Source: an uncultured Gemmiger sp.
GTDB taxonomy: Bacteria; Bacillota; Clostridia; Oscillospirales; Ruminococcaceae
DNA length: 64,000 bases
Assembly: GCA_944388145.1 (NCBI GenBank)
Contig: CALXHQ010000002.1
Span: forward strand, 186,001-250,000
Reading direction: 5' to 3'
A program made the position numbers and the translations under genes. The stretch's first letter is position 1. Every line of letters begins with the position of its first letter. Below, piece by piece: positions 7,835 through 16,230 of the stretch. The notes under the pieces were generated by a model. It was not told where the DNA came from. It saw only the letters and a list, made by a program, of their open reading frames with translations, and did no database searches.

Positions 7835-8593
7835 ATGCCTACCGCCAATCTTTCCATTGCGGTCTGTGACGACAGCGCCGCACTGCTGGCCCGTGTGGAG
7901 TTGCTGCTGCAGCGCCAGCTGGACGGGGTGCCCCACACCATCCGCAGCTTTACCAGCGCCAGCGCCCTTCTGGAGGCCGCCGCCCTGCAACCCTTTCAGC
8001 TGGCGGTACTGGACATCCAGCTTCCCCAGCAGAACGGCATCACCCTGGCCCAGCGGCTGCAGGCGCTGCGCCCGGGCTGCCAGATCATCTTCCTCACCGC
8101 CTATGTGGCCTACTGTCAGGATGTGTACGACGTGGACCACATCGCCTTTGTGCTGAAGGAGGAGATGGACAGCCGCCTGCCGGTGGCGGTGGCCCGGGCC
8201 TGCGCTCGCCAGGCAACCCCCGTCCGTCCCCGCCGCACCGGCCGGCTGCTGATGGTGGGGCCGCCAGGCGCCGCTGTGCAGATCCCCCAGGAGGACATTT
8301 TGTATCTGGAGCGCCGGGTGCGCACCACCTGGCTGCACACCATCGGGGGCGAGGTCCCCGCCCCCGACAAGCTGGAACCGCTTTTGGCCCGGCTGGACCC
8401 GGTGCACTTTTGCCAGACCCACAAGAGTTTTGCCATCCACTGGCCGTTTGTGGAGCGGTACGGGAAAACCACGGTCCGCATGACCGGCGGGGTCGAGATT
8501 CCTATCAGCCGCAGCTGTGCGGCGGCGGTGCGGCAAAGCTTTCTTGCCTATGTGGCCACGCTGCAGCCAACGGATGGGGAGGACATGCCATGA
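7835..8593 (+). CDS. LytTR-family response regulator (AgrA/ComE-like)
   Basis: A 252-residue two-domain regulator. The receiver domain covers about residues 1-125, with acidic pair D12-D13, phospho-acceptor D60 in LAVLDIQLP, Thr in IIFLTAY, and the Lys of FVLKEE. A LytTR DNA-binding domain covers about 145-245 (VQIPQEDILYLER, FCQTHKSFAIHWPFVER). ATG at 7835 follows GAAAGGGGAACC. A TATAAT box at 7742-7747 could serve as -10, with a poor -35. Its stop overlaps the kinase ATG by 4 bp, so the two are translationally coupled. No AgrB/AgrD-like peptide genes are nearby. Confidence 0.9.
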   Translation: MPTANLSIAVCDDSAALLARVELLLQRQLDGVPHTIRSFTSASALLEAAALQPFQLAVLDIQLPQQNGITLAQRLQALRPGCQIIFLTAYVAYCQDVYDVDHIAFVLKEEMDSRLPVAVARACARQATPVRPRRTGRLLMVGPPGAAVQIPQEDILYLERRVRTTWLHTIGGEVPAPDKLEPLLARLDPVHFCQTHKSFAIHWPFVERYGKTTVRMTGGVEIPISRSCAAAVRQSFLAYVATLQPTDGEDMP

Positions 8594-9921
8594 ACTCCTG
8601 GCTTGTCGCGCTGTACACCACCATCCCAATGGTGCCCTCCTACTTCTGCGGCTTTTACCTGCTGGGGGTCCTGCTGCAGTACCGCCCCGGCAGGCGCTAC
8701 CGCATCTTCTTCCTGATATACTGCCTGATCCTCCTGACGCTGAAGCCACTGTTCGATTTCTACTGGCAGATCTACAACACCGGCCGGCTGTACGCCTACG
8801 TCATCTGCACCTTTATGGTGCTCTCCCTGCCTTTGATGCTGCTCGTCTGCTTTCAGGACAATTGGCGCCGCAAGCTGTTCATGGTCTTTCCCTATATCTG
8901 CATTCAAAGCGCCATCATCACGCCCTTCTGCCTGCTGCTGATGAGCCAGCCCTGGCCCATGCCGCTCTCGCAGGAGCTCCCCATCGCGTCGATCTTTTTT
9001 GTGGGTTCGCTGCTGTCCTGCCTTGTTGCCATCCTGCTGACCCGCCGCCTGCTCATCCTGGTGGAAGCGCTGCCCCGCCCGGTCTACACGGCGCTGGCCG
9101 TGCTGTCTCCGCTGGTCAACCTGCTGTTCAATGCGGAGCAGATGATCGCCATGTGGGGCACACTCACCCGGCTGGAGGGTGTGTTCCGCCAGGTTCCCCG
9201 CATCATGCTGCAAGGCATGCTGATCGCCTTCTGCTTTTTTCTGCTGGTGCGGCGGGACTCCCGCCAGGCGGTGGCCATCGCCACCGCGCGGGAACAGATG
9301 CAGCAGCAAAATCTGGCAGCCCAGCAGCGCAGCCTGCAGGCACTGCGCACTCTGCGGGCGCAGCACCGTCAGAGCCTGCTTGCCGTGCGCGCGCTGCTGG
9401 AACAGGGCGACAACGCTGCCGCGCTGGCAACGGTACAGCAGCTGACCCGGCAGGAATCCCGGGTGGTCCACCGCTATGCGGACAATCCGGTGGCGGATGT
9501 CTCACTGGCCAACGCCGCCCGCCTGTGTGAGGAGGCCGGTGTAACCCTGACGGTCCACGGCACCCTGCCGCGGAACTGCCCCCTGCCGCCGGTGGACCTG
9601 GCCAGTATCTTGTACAACCTGTTCAGCAACGGTGCCCGGGCCGCCGCCCAGGCCCCTGCCCCCGCCCGTATGGATGTGGATTTTGTCACCGCGGCAGGCT
9701 GCCTGTGTGTGATGGTGCGCAACTCGGTGCCGGTGCAGCCGGTCCGCCGCGCCCGCAGCGAGGAGCACGGTTTCGGCCGCAAGATCCTGCGGGAGATCAC
9801 CTCCCGCTATGACGGCAGTTATACCCTGGAGATACGGGATGGGCAGGCGGTGTCCACCGTCATGGTCCGCCTGCCCGAACCGAAGCACCCGCCTGAGGAG
9901 GACACCCATGCACTTTTTTGA
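8590..9921 (+). CDS. AgrC-like GHKL sensor histidine kinase with atypical histidine motif
   Basis: A 443-residue kinase: six predicted membrane helices in residues 1-220, a coiled helix at 225-255, then the dimerisation helix and a GHKL ATPase domain (N-box LASILYNLFSNGARAA around N343/N347; glycine box EEHGFGRKILREI). In this family the acceptor motif is normally H-D/E-x-x-N-x-L. Here the only candidate is H259 in RAQHRQSLLAV, without the following acidic residue and Asn. The short gene immediately downstream carries the canonical motif instead. ATG at 8590 overlaps the regulator's stop (ATGA); the open frame extends further upstream only as a shadow. Confidence 0.88.
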   Translation: MNSWLVALYTTIPMVPSYFCGFYLLGVLLQYRPGRRYRIFFLIYCLILLTLKPLFDFYWQIYNTGRLYAYVICTFMVLSLPLMLLVCFQDNWRRKLFMVFPYICIQSAIITPFCLLLMSQPWPMPLSQELPIASIFFVGSLLSCLVAILLTRRLLILVEALPRPVYTALAVLSPLVNLLFNAEQMIAMWGTLTRLEGVFRQVPRIMLQGMLIAFCFFLLVRRDSRQAVAIATAREQMQQQNLAAQQRSLQALRTLRAQHRQSLLAVRALLEQGDNAAALATVQQLTRQESRVVHRYADNPVADVSLANAARLCEEAGVTLTVHGTLPRNCPLPPVDLASILYNLFSNGARAAAQAPAPARMDVDFVTAAGCLCVMVRNSVPVQPVRRARSEEHGFGRKILREITSRYDGSYTLEIRDGQAVSTVMVRLPEPKHPPEEDTHALF

Positions 9922-10240
9922 CTTCATCACCCGGGTCTGTTCCGAAAATATCCTCTATGTGGGTATTTTTATCATTCTGGTGGTGTTCAGCGGCAGCGCA
10001 GCCTACTGGCTGCAAAAACGGCACACCACCCGGGAGATCGACGCCATCGCCATGCAGGAGCGCCACCTTTACCGCGCACTGGCCGAACAAATGCAGGCCG
10101 CTGAGCAGCTGCGCATGGTCAACCATGACGCCAAGAACGAACTGTTCGTTCTGCAGGGCTTTTTGGAGCGGGGCGAAACCGCGCAGGCGCTGGCCTATGT
10201 GGCGGATCTGACCGATCGGGAACCCCTGGACGGGGATTGA
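9908..10240 (+). CDS. Short membrane protein carrying a GHKL-type histidine acceptor helix without an ATPase domain
   Basis: 110 residues. One membrane helix lies at about 15-35 (ILYVGIFIILVVFSGSAAYW), followed by a charged coiled-coil linker. Then comes RMVNHDAKNELFVLQGFLERG, in which H73-D-A-K-N77-E-L is the canonical acceptor motif of AgrC/ComD/Spo0B-like proteins. The protein ends about 30 residues later, with no catalytic ATPase domain, and a strong terminator follows. It overlaps the preceding kinase by 14 bp. It could be a phosphotransfer partner, a decoy for the long kinase, or a truncated kinase copy. ATG at 9908 sits after GAGGAGGACACCC. Confidence 0.75.
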   Translation: MHFFDFITRVCSENILYVGIFIILVVFSGSAAYWLQKRHTTREIDAIAMQERHLYRALAEQMQAAEQLRMVNHDAKNELFVLQGFLERGETAQALAYVADLTDREPLDGD

Positions 10241-10303
10241 GCGCCGGATTTGCCAAACTGCGGCAGCGCACCGCCATCTGTGCCCCGCCCTCCCCTGTGC
10301 GGA

Positions 10304-10342
10304 CAAACCGGCACCCTGCCCCAGTGGCAGGGTGCCGGTTTG
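10304..10342. terminator. Strong hairpin between the LytTR operon and the opposing lipoprotein gene
   Basis: A perfect 17-bp stem (CAAACCGGCACCCTGCC and its complement) with a 5-nt loop, between convergent genes. The stem tips are A/T-rich in both directions, but there is no long T-tract. Confidence 0.75.
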
Positions 10343-10374
10343 TGATTGATGGCAACTGTTCCGCCGGCCGGGCG

Positions 10375-11778
10375 TCAGCTCAGCGGCAGCGGAGTCATAT
10401 CGGCGGTGCCGGCCCAGAAATCCGCCTTCGGCACCAGTGCGTACTGGCTGCGGCTCTGGCTGCCCTGGCCCTGTCCCTCCGGTGCGCCGGCCACCGTAAC
10501 CTGAATGTTGGTGGTTCCCACCTGGCAGAGCAGTTTGTCGCCGGCCTCGGCCAGGGGCAGGCAGGGCTGCGCGCCGCCTGCCCCATCCTCATAGCAGTAC
10601 GGCAGATCGGTGCGGGCGCCGCTGGTGGGGTCGATGGCAAAACTGCACAGGGTTCCGGATTGGGTGACGCTGCCGTCGGTCCAGGTAACAGCCACCAGGC
10701 GCCCGTCATACACGCCCTCCAGCCGCTGGATGCTGCTGCACCCTTCCGGCAGGGTAACGGGCAAACGGGCCGCAGTGCTGCCATCCACCAGGTTGATGCT
10801 TTGCACCGCGGTGGAATCCAACAGATAGAGCATCTCGCTGTCGCAGGTGACCAGCGCGGTGCCAAAGGGGTAGCTTGCCAGCGGGGTCAGGGTGCGGGTG
10901 GCCAGATCCAGCTTGACCACCTGGGTGTCGGCGGGGGCGGTGTCCAGGCTCTGGTTGATGCCGGGGGTGTACTCCAGCACCAGGGCGTTGTCGGTTCCGC
11001 CCACCAGATGGGTCTCATCCTCCGGCAGGCCGCAGAGGGCAAACACCTGCCCGCTCTGGATGTCCGCTGCGCAGAGGATAGCCTGCCGGTCCCCGGACTC
11101 CGTTGTCTCCAGAATGACAAAGTAGAGGTTTTCCTCATCCCGGGCCATATGGTAGTGGGGCAAGGTGCTGACCCAGCAGCTGGCCGGGAAGGTAAACACC
11201 GTCTGCCGTCCGCTGCCGTCGGCATTCATCACATCCACCTTGGCCAGGCCCCGGTCTCCCAGCCAGTCCCGGGCGTAGGGGGCGCCGCCCTGCAGCACCG
11301 CCAGCTTGTCTCCGATGGGATAAACCCGCAGCGCATTGCCATAGCTGTACCAGGCGGGGCAGGCTTCGGAATTGTGGGCGCAGTTGGGCTGGCTGCACAA
11401 AACCACCCACTGGTTTGTGGCATAATCCACAAAGGTCAGCAGGGCGGAGCCATCCTCCTGCCCGTAAATGTCGTAGTACCCGGCAGCAGAGCCGGCACCG
11501 GACCGGCTGTCTGCCATGGCGCGTACCACCCCGGCGGGAGCAAAGTTCTCAATGGGGGCAAACTCGATGCCGGTGGCAGGCACCGGCCAGGCCTCCTGGC
11601 CGGCCGGGGCGGTATCCTGCGCGGGGGCCGCGCTGCCGGGGTCCGGCGTCACGGCGGGGGCCTGCGCCGGGTCAGACGCCCCGCCTGAAGCGGGCGCTCC
11701 GGCGCCGCAGCCGGCCAGGGCAGCCAGGGAGAGCGTCAAAGCCAGCAGAAGGGCCGGCAGGGCAATGCGGTGTTTCAT
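10375..11778 (-). CDS. Secreted lipoprotein, probable beta-propeller, with a C-x4-C-x-H-x4-C motif
   Basis: 467 residues: a signal peptide with lipobox LAGC at about residue 24, a Pro/Ala-rich linker, then about 390 residues of short beta-rich units (SALLTFVDYATNQWVVLCSQ, QTVFTFPASCWVSTLPHYH and similar) suggesting a propeller on the outer face of the membrane. The motif LCSQPNCAHNSEACPAW near 130-150 has the spacing C-x4-C-x-H-x4-C, shared with the neighbouring secreted protein at 11981-13147. ATG at 11778 follows AAAGGAGG. The 202-bp gap upstream separates it from the two-component operon, so it may have its own promoter. Function unknown. Confidence 0.72.
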   Translation of the reverse strand: MKHRIALPALLLALTLSLAALAGCGAGAPASGGASDPAQAPAVTPDPGSAAPAQDTAPAGQEAWPVPATGIEFAPIENFAPAGVVRAMADSRSGAGSAAGYYDIYGQEDGSALLTFVDYATNQWVVLCSQPNCAHNSEACPAWYSYGNALRVYPIGDKLAVLQGGAPYARDWLGDRGLAKVDVMNADGSGRQTVFTFPASCWVSTLPHYHMARDEENLYFVILETTESGDRQAILCAADIQSGQVFALCGLPEDETHLVGGTDNALVLEYTPGINQSLDTAPADTQVVKLDLATRTLTPLASYPFGTALVTCDSEMLYLLDSTAVQSINLVDGSTAARLPVTLPEGCSSIQRLEGVYDGRLVAVTWTDGSVTQSGTLCSFAIDPTSGARTDLPYCYEDGAGGAQPCLPLAEAGDKLLCQVGTTNIQVTVAGAPEGQGQGSQSRSQYALVPKADFWAGTADMTPLPLS

Positions 11779-11980
11779 GGGATGACCTCCTTTGGGATGG
11801 AAATGGAATGCTTTTCTTTAATCTCCATCATAAAGACCGCTTTTTGCAAAACTGTATCAGTCGGAGGGTTACTGTGCAGAATTTGCGGTCCTGCCCATTT
11901 TGCAGCTTTGCTTTCTTGGGGTATGCTCAAACAATCCCCGGCATTTTTGGCTTTTCCGCTGCACTCCCCGCGCCACCGTG

Positions 11981-13147
11981 TCACCGCTTTTTTACCACGT
12001 CGGTCAGCACCACACGGCCTTCCAGCCAGGCGTCCACATCCAGCAGGCAGGGCACCATCTGGCGGCTGCTGGCCAGTGCCAGGGTGCCGTAGCTTGTCAG
12101 TGTGTACTGGCGGCCGGTGCGGGCGTACCCCATCACCAGCGCATGGCCGGGCGCATAGCAGCCCTCCTCCACCTCGGGATAAACATTCTGCACACCGCCG
12201 TTGTATCCGGGTTCCAGCCAGGCGGGCTGCACCAACGTCCGGGCGCCGGTGTTCAGGTCCACCGCCCACTGGGCACCGGCCCGGTCCAGCACCACCCGAT
12301 CGCCCCCGGCCTCGGCCAGGGAGACATAGCTGTTGCCCAGCGATTCCAGCCGGCAGCGGAGCCGGGGCGGCTCACCGTCGTTCAGGTTCTTGGTGTAAAG
12401 GGCGCAGCCATCCTGCCAGTCGCAGAAATAGAGGGTGTCCCCCCGCAGCATCCACTCCCAGCACTCAGGCACCGTGCACAGGGTGCCTGTCGCACCGGTG
12501 TGCAGATCCCGGGCCACAATGCGGTTTTGCCCGTCCGCCGGCCACTCGAAGCCGTACCAGACGCCGTCTCGTACCTGGATCAGGATCCCGGGGGCAGGCT
12601 GCACCGTCAGCTCACCGCCGTCCGCGGGCAGGAAGGCCAGGTACACGGCCGGGTCATTTCGGCTGACCTGGCTGAACCAGAAGCCGCTGGCATCCTCCCA
12701 CAGCAGGCTGACCAGCGCCCGGTCCTGTTGCGCCGGGCAGCGGGCCAGCAGGGTGCGGCCGGTGCCGTCCGCCGCCACGGCCCAAATCTCCCGGATGCCC
12801 TCTCTTCTGCCCTTCAGCAGCAGCAAACGGCCGTTTGCCCCAAACAGCATCCAGTCGGCGCTGTCCACAAAGGCGGGGCAGGAATTGTCGCTGTGGGTAC
12901 AGCCTCGCCGGGCGCACAGCGGCATGGATACAGCGGTGTCCCACCGGGTGTACCAGAGCAGTCCGGCGGTATCCCCCTCCCTCCATTCCAGGCTGTACAC
13001 TCCGTCGGCGGTGGCAACCATGTCGGGGCCCTGGCTGGCGGCGGGGGGCAGCGTCCGGCCGGCGGCGTTTCCGGCCGGGGCGGCAGGCGGCAGCAGAACC
13101 AGCGCGGCGGTCAAAAGCGCCGCGGCGGCAAGACGCAGCGGCTTCAT
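11981..13147 (-). CDS. Exported protein related to the neighbouring lipoprotein (C-x4-C-x-H-x4-C motif)
   Basis: 388 residues with a Sec signal peptide (MKPLRLAAAALLTAALVLLPPAAPAG) and no lipobox. The mature part has repeated beta strands with aromatic residues (DGVYSLEWREGD, GRLLLLKG, YFCDWQDGCALYTK) consistent with a propeller. LCARRGCTHSDNSCPAF shows the same cysteine/histidine spacing as the 10375-11778 protein. The start at 13147 overlaps the upstream gene's stop (ATGA); longer starts are inside that gene. It is the last gene of the operon begun by the OmpR-type regulator at 15952. Possibly an extracytoplasmic sensor input or a target of that system. Confidence 0.7.
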   Translation of the reverse strand: MKPLRLAAAALLTAALVLLPPAAPAGNAAGRTLPPAASQGPDMVATADGVYSLEWREGDTAGLLWYTRWDTAVSMPLCARRGCTHSDNSCPAFVDSADWMLFGANGRLLLLKGRREGIREIWAVAADGTGRTLLARCPAQQDRALVSLLWEDASGFWFSQVSRNDPAVYLAFLPADGGELTVQPAPGILIQVRDGVWYGFEWPADGQNRIVARDLHTGATGTLCTVPECWEWMLRGDTLYFCDWQDGCALYTKNLNDGEPPRLRCRLESLGNSYVSLAEAGGDRVVLDRAGAQWAVDLNTGARTLVQPAWLEPGYNGGVQNVYPEVEEGCYAPGHALVMGYARTGRQYTLTSYGTLALASSRQMVPCLLDVDAWLEGRVVLTDVVKKR

Positions 13148-13893
13148 GGCGCAGCCTCCTGTGGGGGTTGACGCAGCTGATCCAGCAGGGCCTGCCAGTC
13201 CTGGCTGCTCAGGCTGTACGCCCGCACTGCCAGCGTGCCCTCGGCGCTGTACGCCGTCAGCAGCAGCTGCCGGTCGGCGCAGTAGCAAAGGCGGGTGTCC
13301 GGGTCGGGACACTCGGTCTGCCAGCTGCCGCTTTCCTCCCCCAGGTAGGTGCGCCAGGCGGCCAGCAGCTCGTCCGGGTCGGCGGCGGGCAGCATGGCGT
13401 GGGCCAGCATCAGTTCCACCGGCTTTGCCAGGTCCGGCTGCCAGACCATTTGCATCAGGTAACCGGAATAGGCAAAACCGTCATACTGCAGGGTACCGTC
13501 GTCCCTGCGGGCAGCCGTAGCGGTTTCTAGCACCTGGGCCAGCTCGCCGGACAGGGTGGTCGCTTTTCCGGACACCACCCCGGCCTCAAACAGCTCCTGC
13601 ACGGCGCTGTACAGCGTCTGGGCGATGGTGGTTTGGTCCAGCTCCAGCGGCTGGCTGCCGCTGCCAAACAGCGTGCGGCCCTGGTAGAGCACCCGGGCCA
13701 GCGGGTCAGCCTGCCCCTCGGCGGACAGGGTGCTTTCCAGCGCCGGGCGGGTCAGGTGGCCCCGTTCCAGCGCCGCGATTTCGGTGCGGCAAAGCAGCGA
13801 AGGCAGCGCCAGGCAGAGCGCCAGCGCCGCGGCAATGCCCAGCCCGGCCGCCCGTTGCCAGGCAGTGCGGCGGGGCGCGGCGGTTCCGGTCAT
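13144..13893 (-). CDS. Membrane-anchored protein of unknown function in a two-component operon
   Basis: 249 residues: a basic N-terminus, one membrane helix at about 14-33 (AAGLGIAAALALCLALPSLL), and an extracytoplasmic domain of about 210 residues. It is predicted helix-rich early (LELDQTTIAQTLYSAVQELF) and strand-rich at the end (YCADRQLLLTAYSAEGTLAVRAYSL). I recognise no family. It is translationally coupled on both sides by 4-bp overlaps, with the histidine kinase upstream and the exported protein downstream, suggesting an accessory sensor part of that system. Confidence 0.68.
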   Translation of the reverse strand: MTGTAAPRRTAWQRAAGLGIAAALALCLALPSLLCRTEIAALERGHLTRPALESTLSAEGQADPLARVLYQGRTLFGSGSQPLELDQTTIAQTLYSAVQELFEAGVVSGKATTLSGELAQVLETATAARRDDGTLQYDGFAYSGYLMQMVWQPDLAKPVELMLAHAMLPAADPDELLAAWRTYLGEESGSWQTECPDPDTRLCYCADRQLLLTAYSAEGTLAVRAYSLSSQDWQALLDQLRQPPQEAAP

Positions 13894-15296
13894 GGGGCAT
13901 CCTCCTTTCGGGACAGACGTTGGATGGCAAAGCGGACCCGGGTGCCCTGCCCCAGCCGGCTTTCAATGGTCAGGTCGGTGCCGTGGGCCACCGCGATAGC
14001 CCGGCAGAGGGCCAGCCCGATGCCGCTGCCGTTCTGGGCACGGGCGCGGGACTTGTCCACCATATAAAAGGGTTCGGTCAGGCGGGGCAGCTCCCCGGGC
14101 GGGATGCCCCGCCCGGTATCCCACACGGCAAATTCCACCGTGTCCGTCCGCAGCGACACGTCCAGATGGACGCAGTGGTCCTTTGGGTCAGCCCGCATGG
14201 CGTTGGTAACCAGGTTGAGCAGCAGGTCGCACAGCAGGTCGGCGTCGCCGTACAGGGTGCAGAGGGTGTCCGGCGCGCGCAGATCCAGCGGCAAACTGCC
14301 CGCCGGCAGCGCCCGGCGCAGGGCGGTCAGCACCGCGGCCAGCGGCACCGGCGCCGGCGTGATGCCCTGCCGGGTGACCTGCATCAGGTCCAGCAGCTTG
14401 CGGCTTAACGTTTCCAGCCGGCGGGCCTCGTGGGCGATATAGCTTGCGGCCTGCTCCCGCAGCTCCGGGTCGGCACCCTCGGTGCGCAGCAGCTGGGCAT
14501 AGCCCAGGATGCTGGTCATGGGGGTTTTCAGTTCATGGGTCAGCGCCGAGATAAAATCCTCCCGCTGGCGCAGGGCCAGGGCCCGGTGGTCCAGTTCCGC
14601 CTGCAGGGCGTCAGCCATACCGTCAAAGCTGCGGCTCAGGGCGGCGATCTCGTCGCTGCCGGGGACGGCAGTGCGGCGGGCGTAGTCTCCGGCAGCAATC
14701 TGCCGGCTGGCGGATTCCAGCACCCGCAGCGGACGGGTGATCCGGTGGATCATCAGCCAGACCGCCAGCCCTGCCGCCAGAAAAGCCCCCAGCTCGATCC
14801 AGAAATAGTTTGTCAGCAGCATGGATTGGGTGGCGTAGGCCGCGTCCATGGGGTAAGCCCCCACATAGTGGACGCCAGTCTCCCGTACCGGGATGCGGTC
14901 AGCGATCAGATACCAGTGGCTGCCGTCGGCCGCGGTGCGCAGGATGCCGCCCTCCTGTCCCAGCAGTTCCAGCTGCCAGGCAAGCGGTACGCCCTGCGGC
15001 ATGGCCGAGTAGGCCAGCACGCCGCTGTCGGTAAAGAGGGCAAAGGCCCGCTCGCCGCCGGCATAGCGGGAGACCGCCGCGCCGTAGTCCGGCAGGCGAA
15101 GCGCCGGGTCGCCGTCGTAGGCCAGCAGCTCGGCCTGCAAAGCGCTGCGCTCCCGCAATTGTTCGGTCTCGGCCTGCCGCTGCAGCGTCTCCAGCGCGGT
15201 GCGGAAGTCCTGCCGGATCAGCAGCCATCCCCCCAGCGACAGCACCAGCCCCAGCACCGGCAGCACCGCCAGCAGCAGTTTGCGGGAAAGTTTCAT
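13890..15296 (-). CDS. Sensor histidine kinase (HAMP-HisKA-HATPase)
   Basis: 468 residues. Helices at about 7-27 and 163-183 flank a 135-residue extracytoplasmic sensor. HAMP covers about 185-235 (ITRPLRVLESASRQIAAGDY). The H-box FISALTHELKTPMTSI places phospho-acceptor H254. The ATPase domain has N-box DLLLNLVTNAMRA, G1 VWDTGRGIP and G2 NGSGIGLALCRAI. It pairs with the OmpR-type regulator whose stop it overlaps by 4 bp. The stimulus is unknown; co-transcribed exported proteins point to an envelope signal. Confidence 0.93.
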   Translation of the reverse strand: MKLSRKLLLAVLPVLGLVLSLGGWLLIRQDFRTALETLQRQAETEQLRERSALQAELLAYDGDPALRLPDYGAAVSRYAGGERAFALFTDSGVLAYSAMPQGVPLAWQLELLGQEGGILRTAADGSHWYLIADRIPVRETGVHYVGAYPMDAAYATQSMLLTNYFWIELGAFLAAGLAVWLMIHRITRPLRVLESASRQIAAGDYARRTAVPGSDEIAALSRSFDGMADALQAELDHRALALRQREDFISALTHELKTPMTSILGYAQLLRTEGADPELREQAASYIAHEARRLETLSRKLLDLMQVTRQGITPAPVPLAAVLTALRRALPAGSLPLDLRAPDTLCTLYGDADLLCDLLLNLVTNAMRADPKDHCVHLDVSLRTDTVEFAVWDTGRGIPPGELPRLTEPFYMVDKSRARAQNGSGIGLALCRAIAVAHGTDLTIESRLGQGTRVRFAIQRLSRKEDAP

Positions 15297-15952
15297 GGCG
15301 CGCCCTCCAGCATATAGCCGATCCGGTAAGCAGTCTTAATATGGTCTGCCCAATGCAGTTTTTTGCGCAGGCGCTGGATGTTCAAATCCAGCACGCGGGT
15401 GTCGGTCTCACTCTCACCACCCCAGACCCGCTCGTACAGCACGTCCCGGTGCAGCACAATGCCCCGGTTGCGGATCAGGCAGACCAGCAGGTCAAACTCC
15501 CGCGGGGCCAGCGACACCGGCCTGCCGTTCTGGGTGACCGTGCGGGAGACCGGCTCCACCTCCACGTCAAAGGCGCGCAGGATGTGGCTGCCCCGGCCGG
15601 TGCGGCGCAGCACCCCCTCCACCCGGGCCAGCAGCTCAGCCGGCTCAAACGGTTTGACGATGTAGTCGTCGGCGCCCATCCGCAGCCCCCGCACCCGGTC
15701 GGCCACCGCCCCTTTTGCGGTGAGGAAGATCACCGGCGTACCGCTGTCCACCAGCTGGGGCATCAGGGTAAAGCCGTCAATGCCGGGCAGCATCACATCC
15801 AGCAGCACCAGGTCGTAGACCTGCCCGTCCAGCAGGCGGGAGGCAGCGATGCCGTCGGCGGCCGTCTCCAGCTGCCGGCCCAGCGGTTTGAGCACCAGCC
15901 GGATCAGCTCCCGGATGGGCTGTTCGTCCTCAACGATCAGGATGGGGTTCAT
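15293..15952 (-). CDS. OmpR/PhoB-family response regulator
   Basis: 219 residues. The receiver domain covers about 1-118, with acidic E8-D9-E10 and phospho-acceptor D52 in LVLLDVMLPGIDG; the conserved Lys is in DDYIVKPFEPAEL. A winged-helix DNA-binding domain covers about 125-219 (LAPREFDLLVCLIRNRG, then RVWGGESETDTRVLDLNIQRLRKKL in two parts of the recognition region). ATG at 15952 follows AAGGAGG. It is the first gene of an operon of four and is preceded by tandem 11-bp repeats at its promoter, suggesting autoregulation. Confidence 0.93.
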   Translation of the reverse strand: MNPILIVEDEQPIRELIRLVLKPLGRQLETAADGIAASRLLDGQVYDLVLLDVMLPGIDGFTLMPQLVDSGTPVIFLTAKGAVADRVRGLRMGADDYIVKPFEPAELLARVEGVLRRTGRGSHILRAFDVEVEPVSRTVTQNGRPVSLAPREFDLLVCLIRNRGIVLHRDVLYERVWGGESETDTRVLDLNIQRLRKKLHWADHIKTAYRIGYMLEGAP

Positions 15953-16038
15953 GGCGTCCTCCTTCTGGCGCGGCGGGCCGTGCGGCTGCGCCCTCGGTTT
16001 CATCCCTGCGGCCTTTCTTTTCTGTTTTTCCCTATTTT

Positions 16039-16081
16039 ACTATATGATAAAACCAGAAATGTATCAATTCTGTATCAATCA
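16039..16081 (-). promoter_or_regulatory. Promoter and tandem 11-bp regulator repeats of the OmpR-type operon
   Basis: On the minus strand TTGATA (16062-16067), a 17-bp spacer and TATAGT (16039-16044) form a good promoter. On the plus strand TGTATCAATTC (16060-16070) and TGTATCAATCA (16071-16081) are head-to-tail repeats with an 11-bp period, the spacing typical of OmpR/PhoB dimers. They cover the -35 box and the bases upstream of it. A divergent lipoprotein gene starts 149 bp further on and may share the control region. Confidence 0.65.
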
Positions 16082-16230
16082 AGTGCCCCGGCGGCCGGGT
16101 GGACCAACCAGTTTTGCGCCAAAGCCGTCCACTTTTGCAATCGGCATGGACGGGGCACGCATCTTCTGATAGAGTAGAGACAGCATACCATCCCTGCCCG
16201 TAGACGCAAAAAGAGAGGAGCTTTTTGACG

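Noticed and set aside
9908-10240. Calling the short acceptor protein a pseudogene
   Set aside because: No remains of an ATPase domain are seen in the 63 bp before the terminator, and its overlap with the kinase and its intact motif favour a functional gene; truncation is kept as an alternative.
11779-11980. Riboswitch in the gap upstream of the lipoprotein at 10375-11778
   Set aside because: I could not recognise conserved cores of known riboswitches; only an AT-rich stretch and a possible GATACAG half-site are visible.
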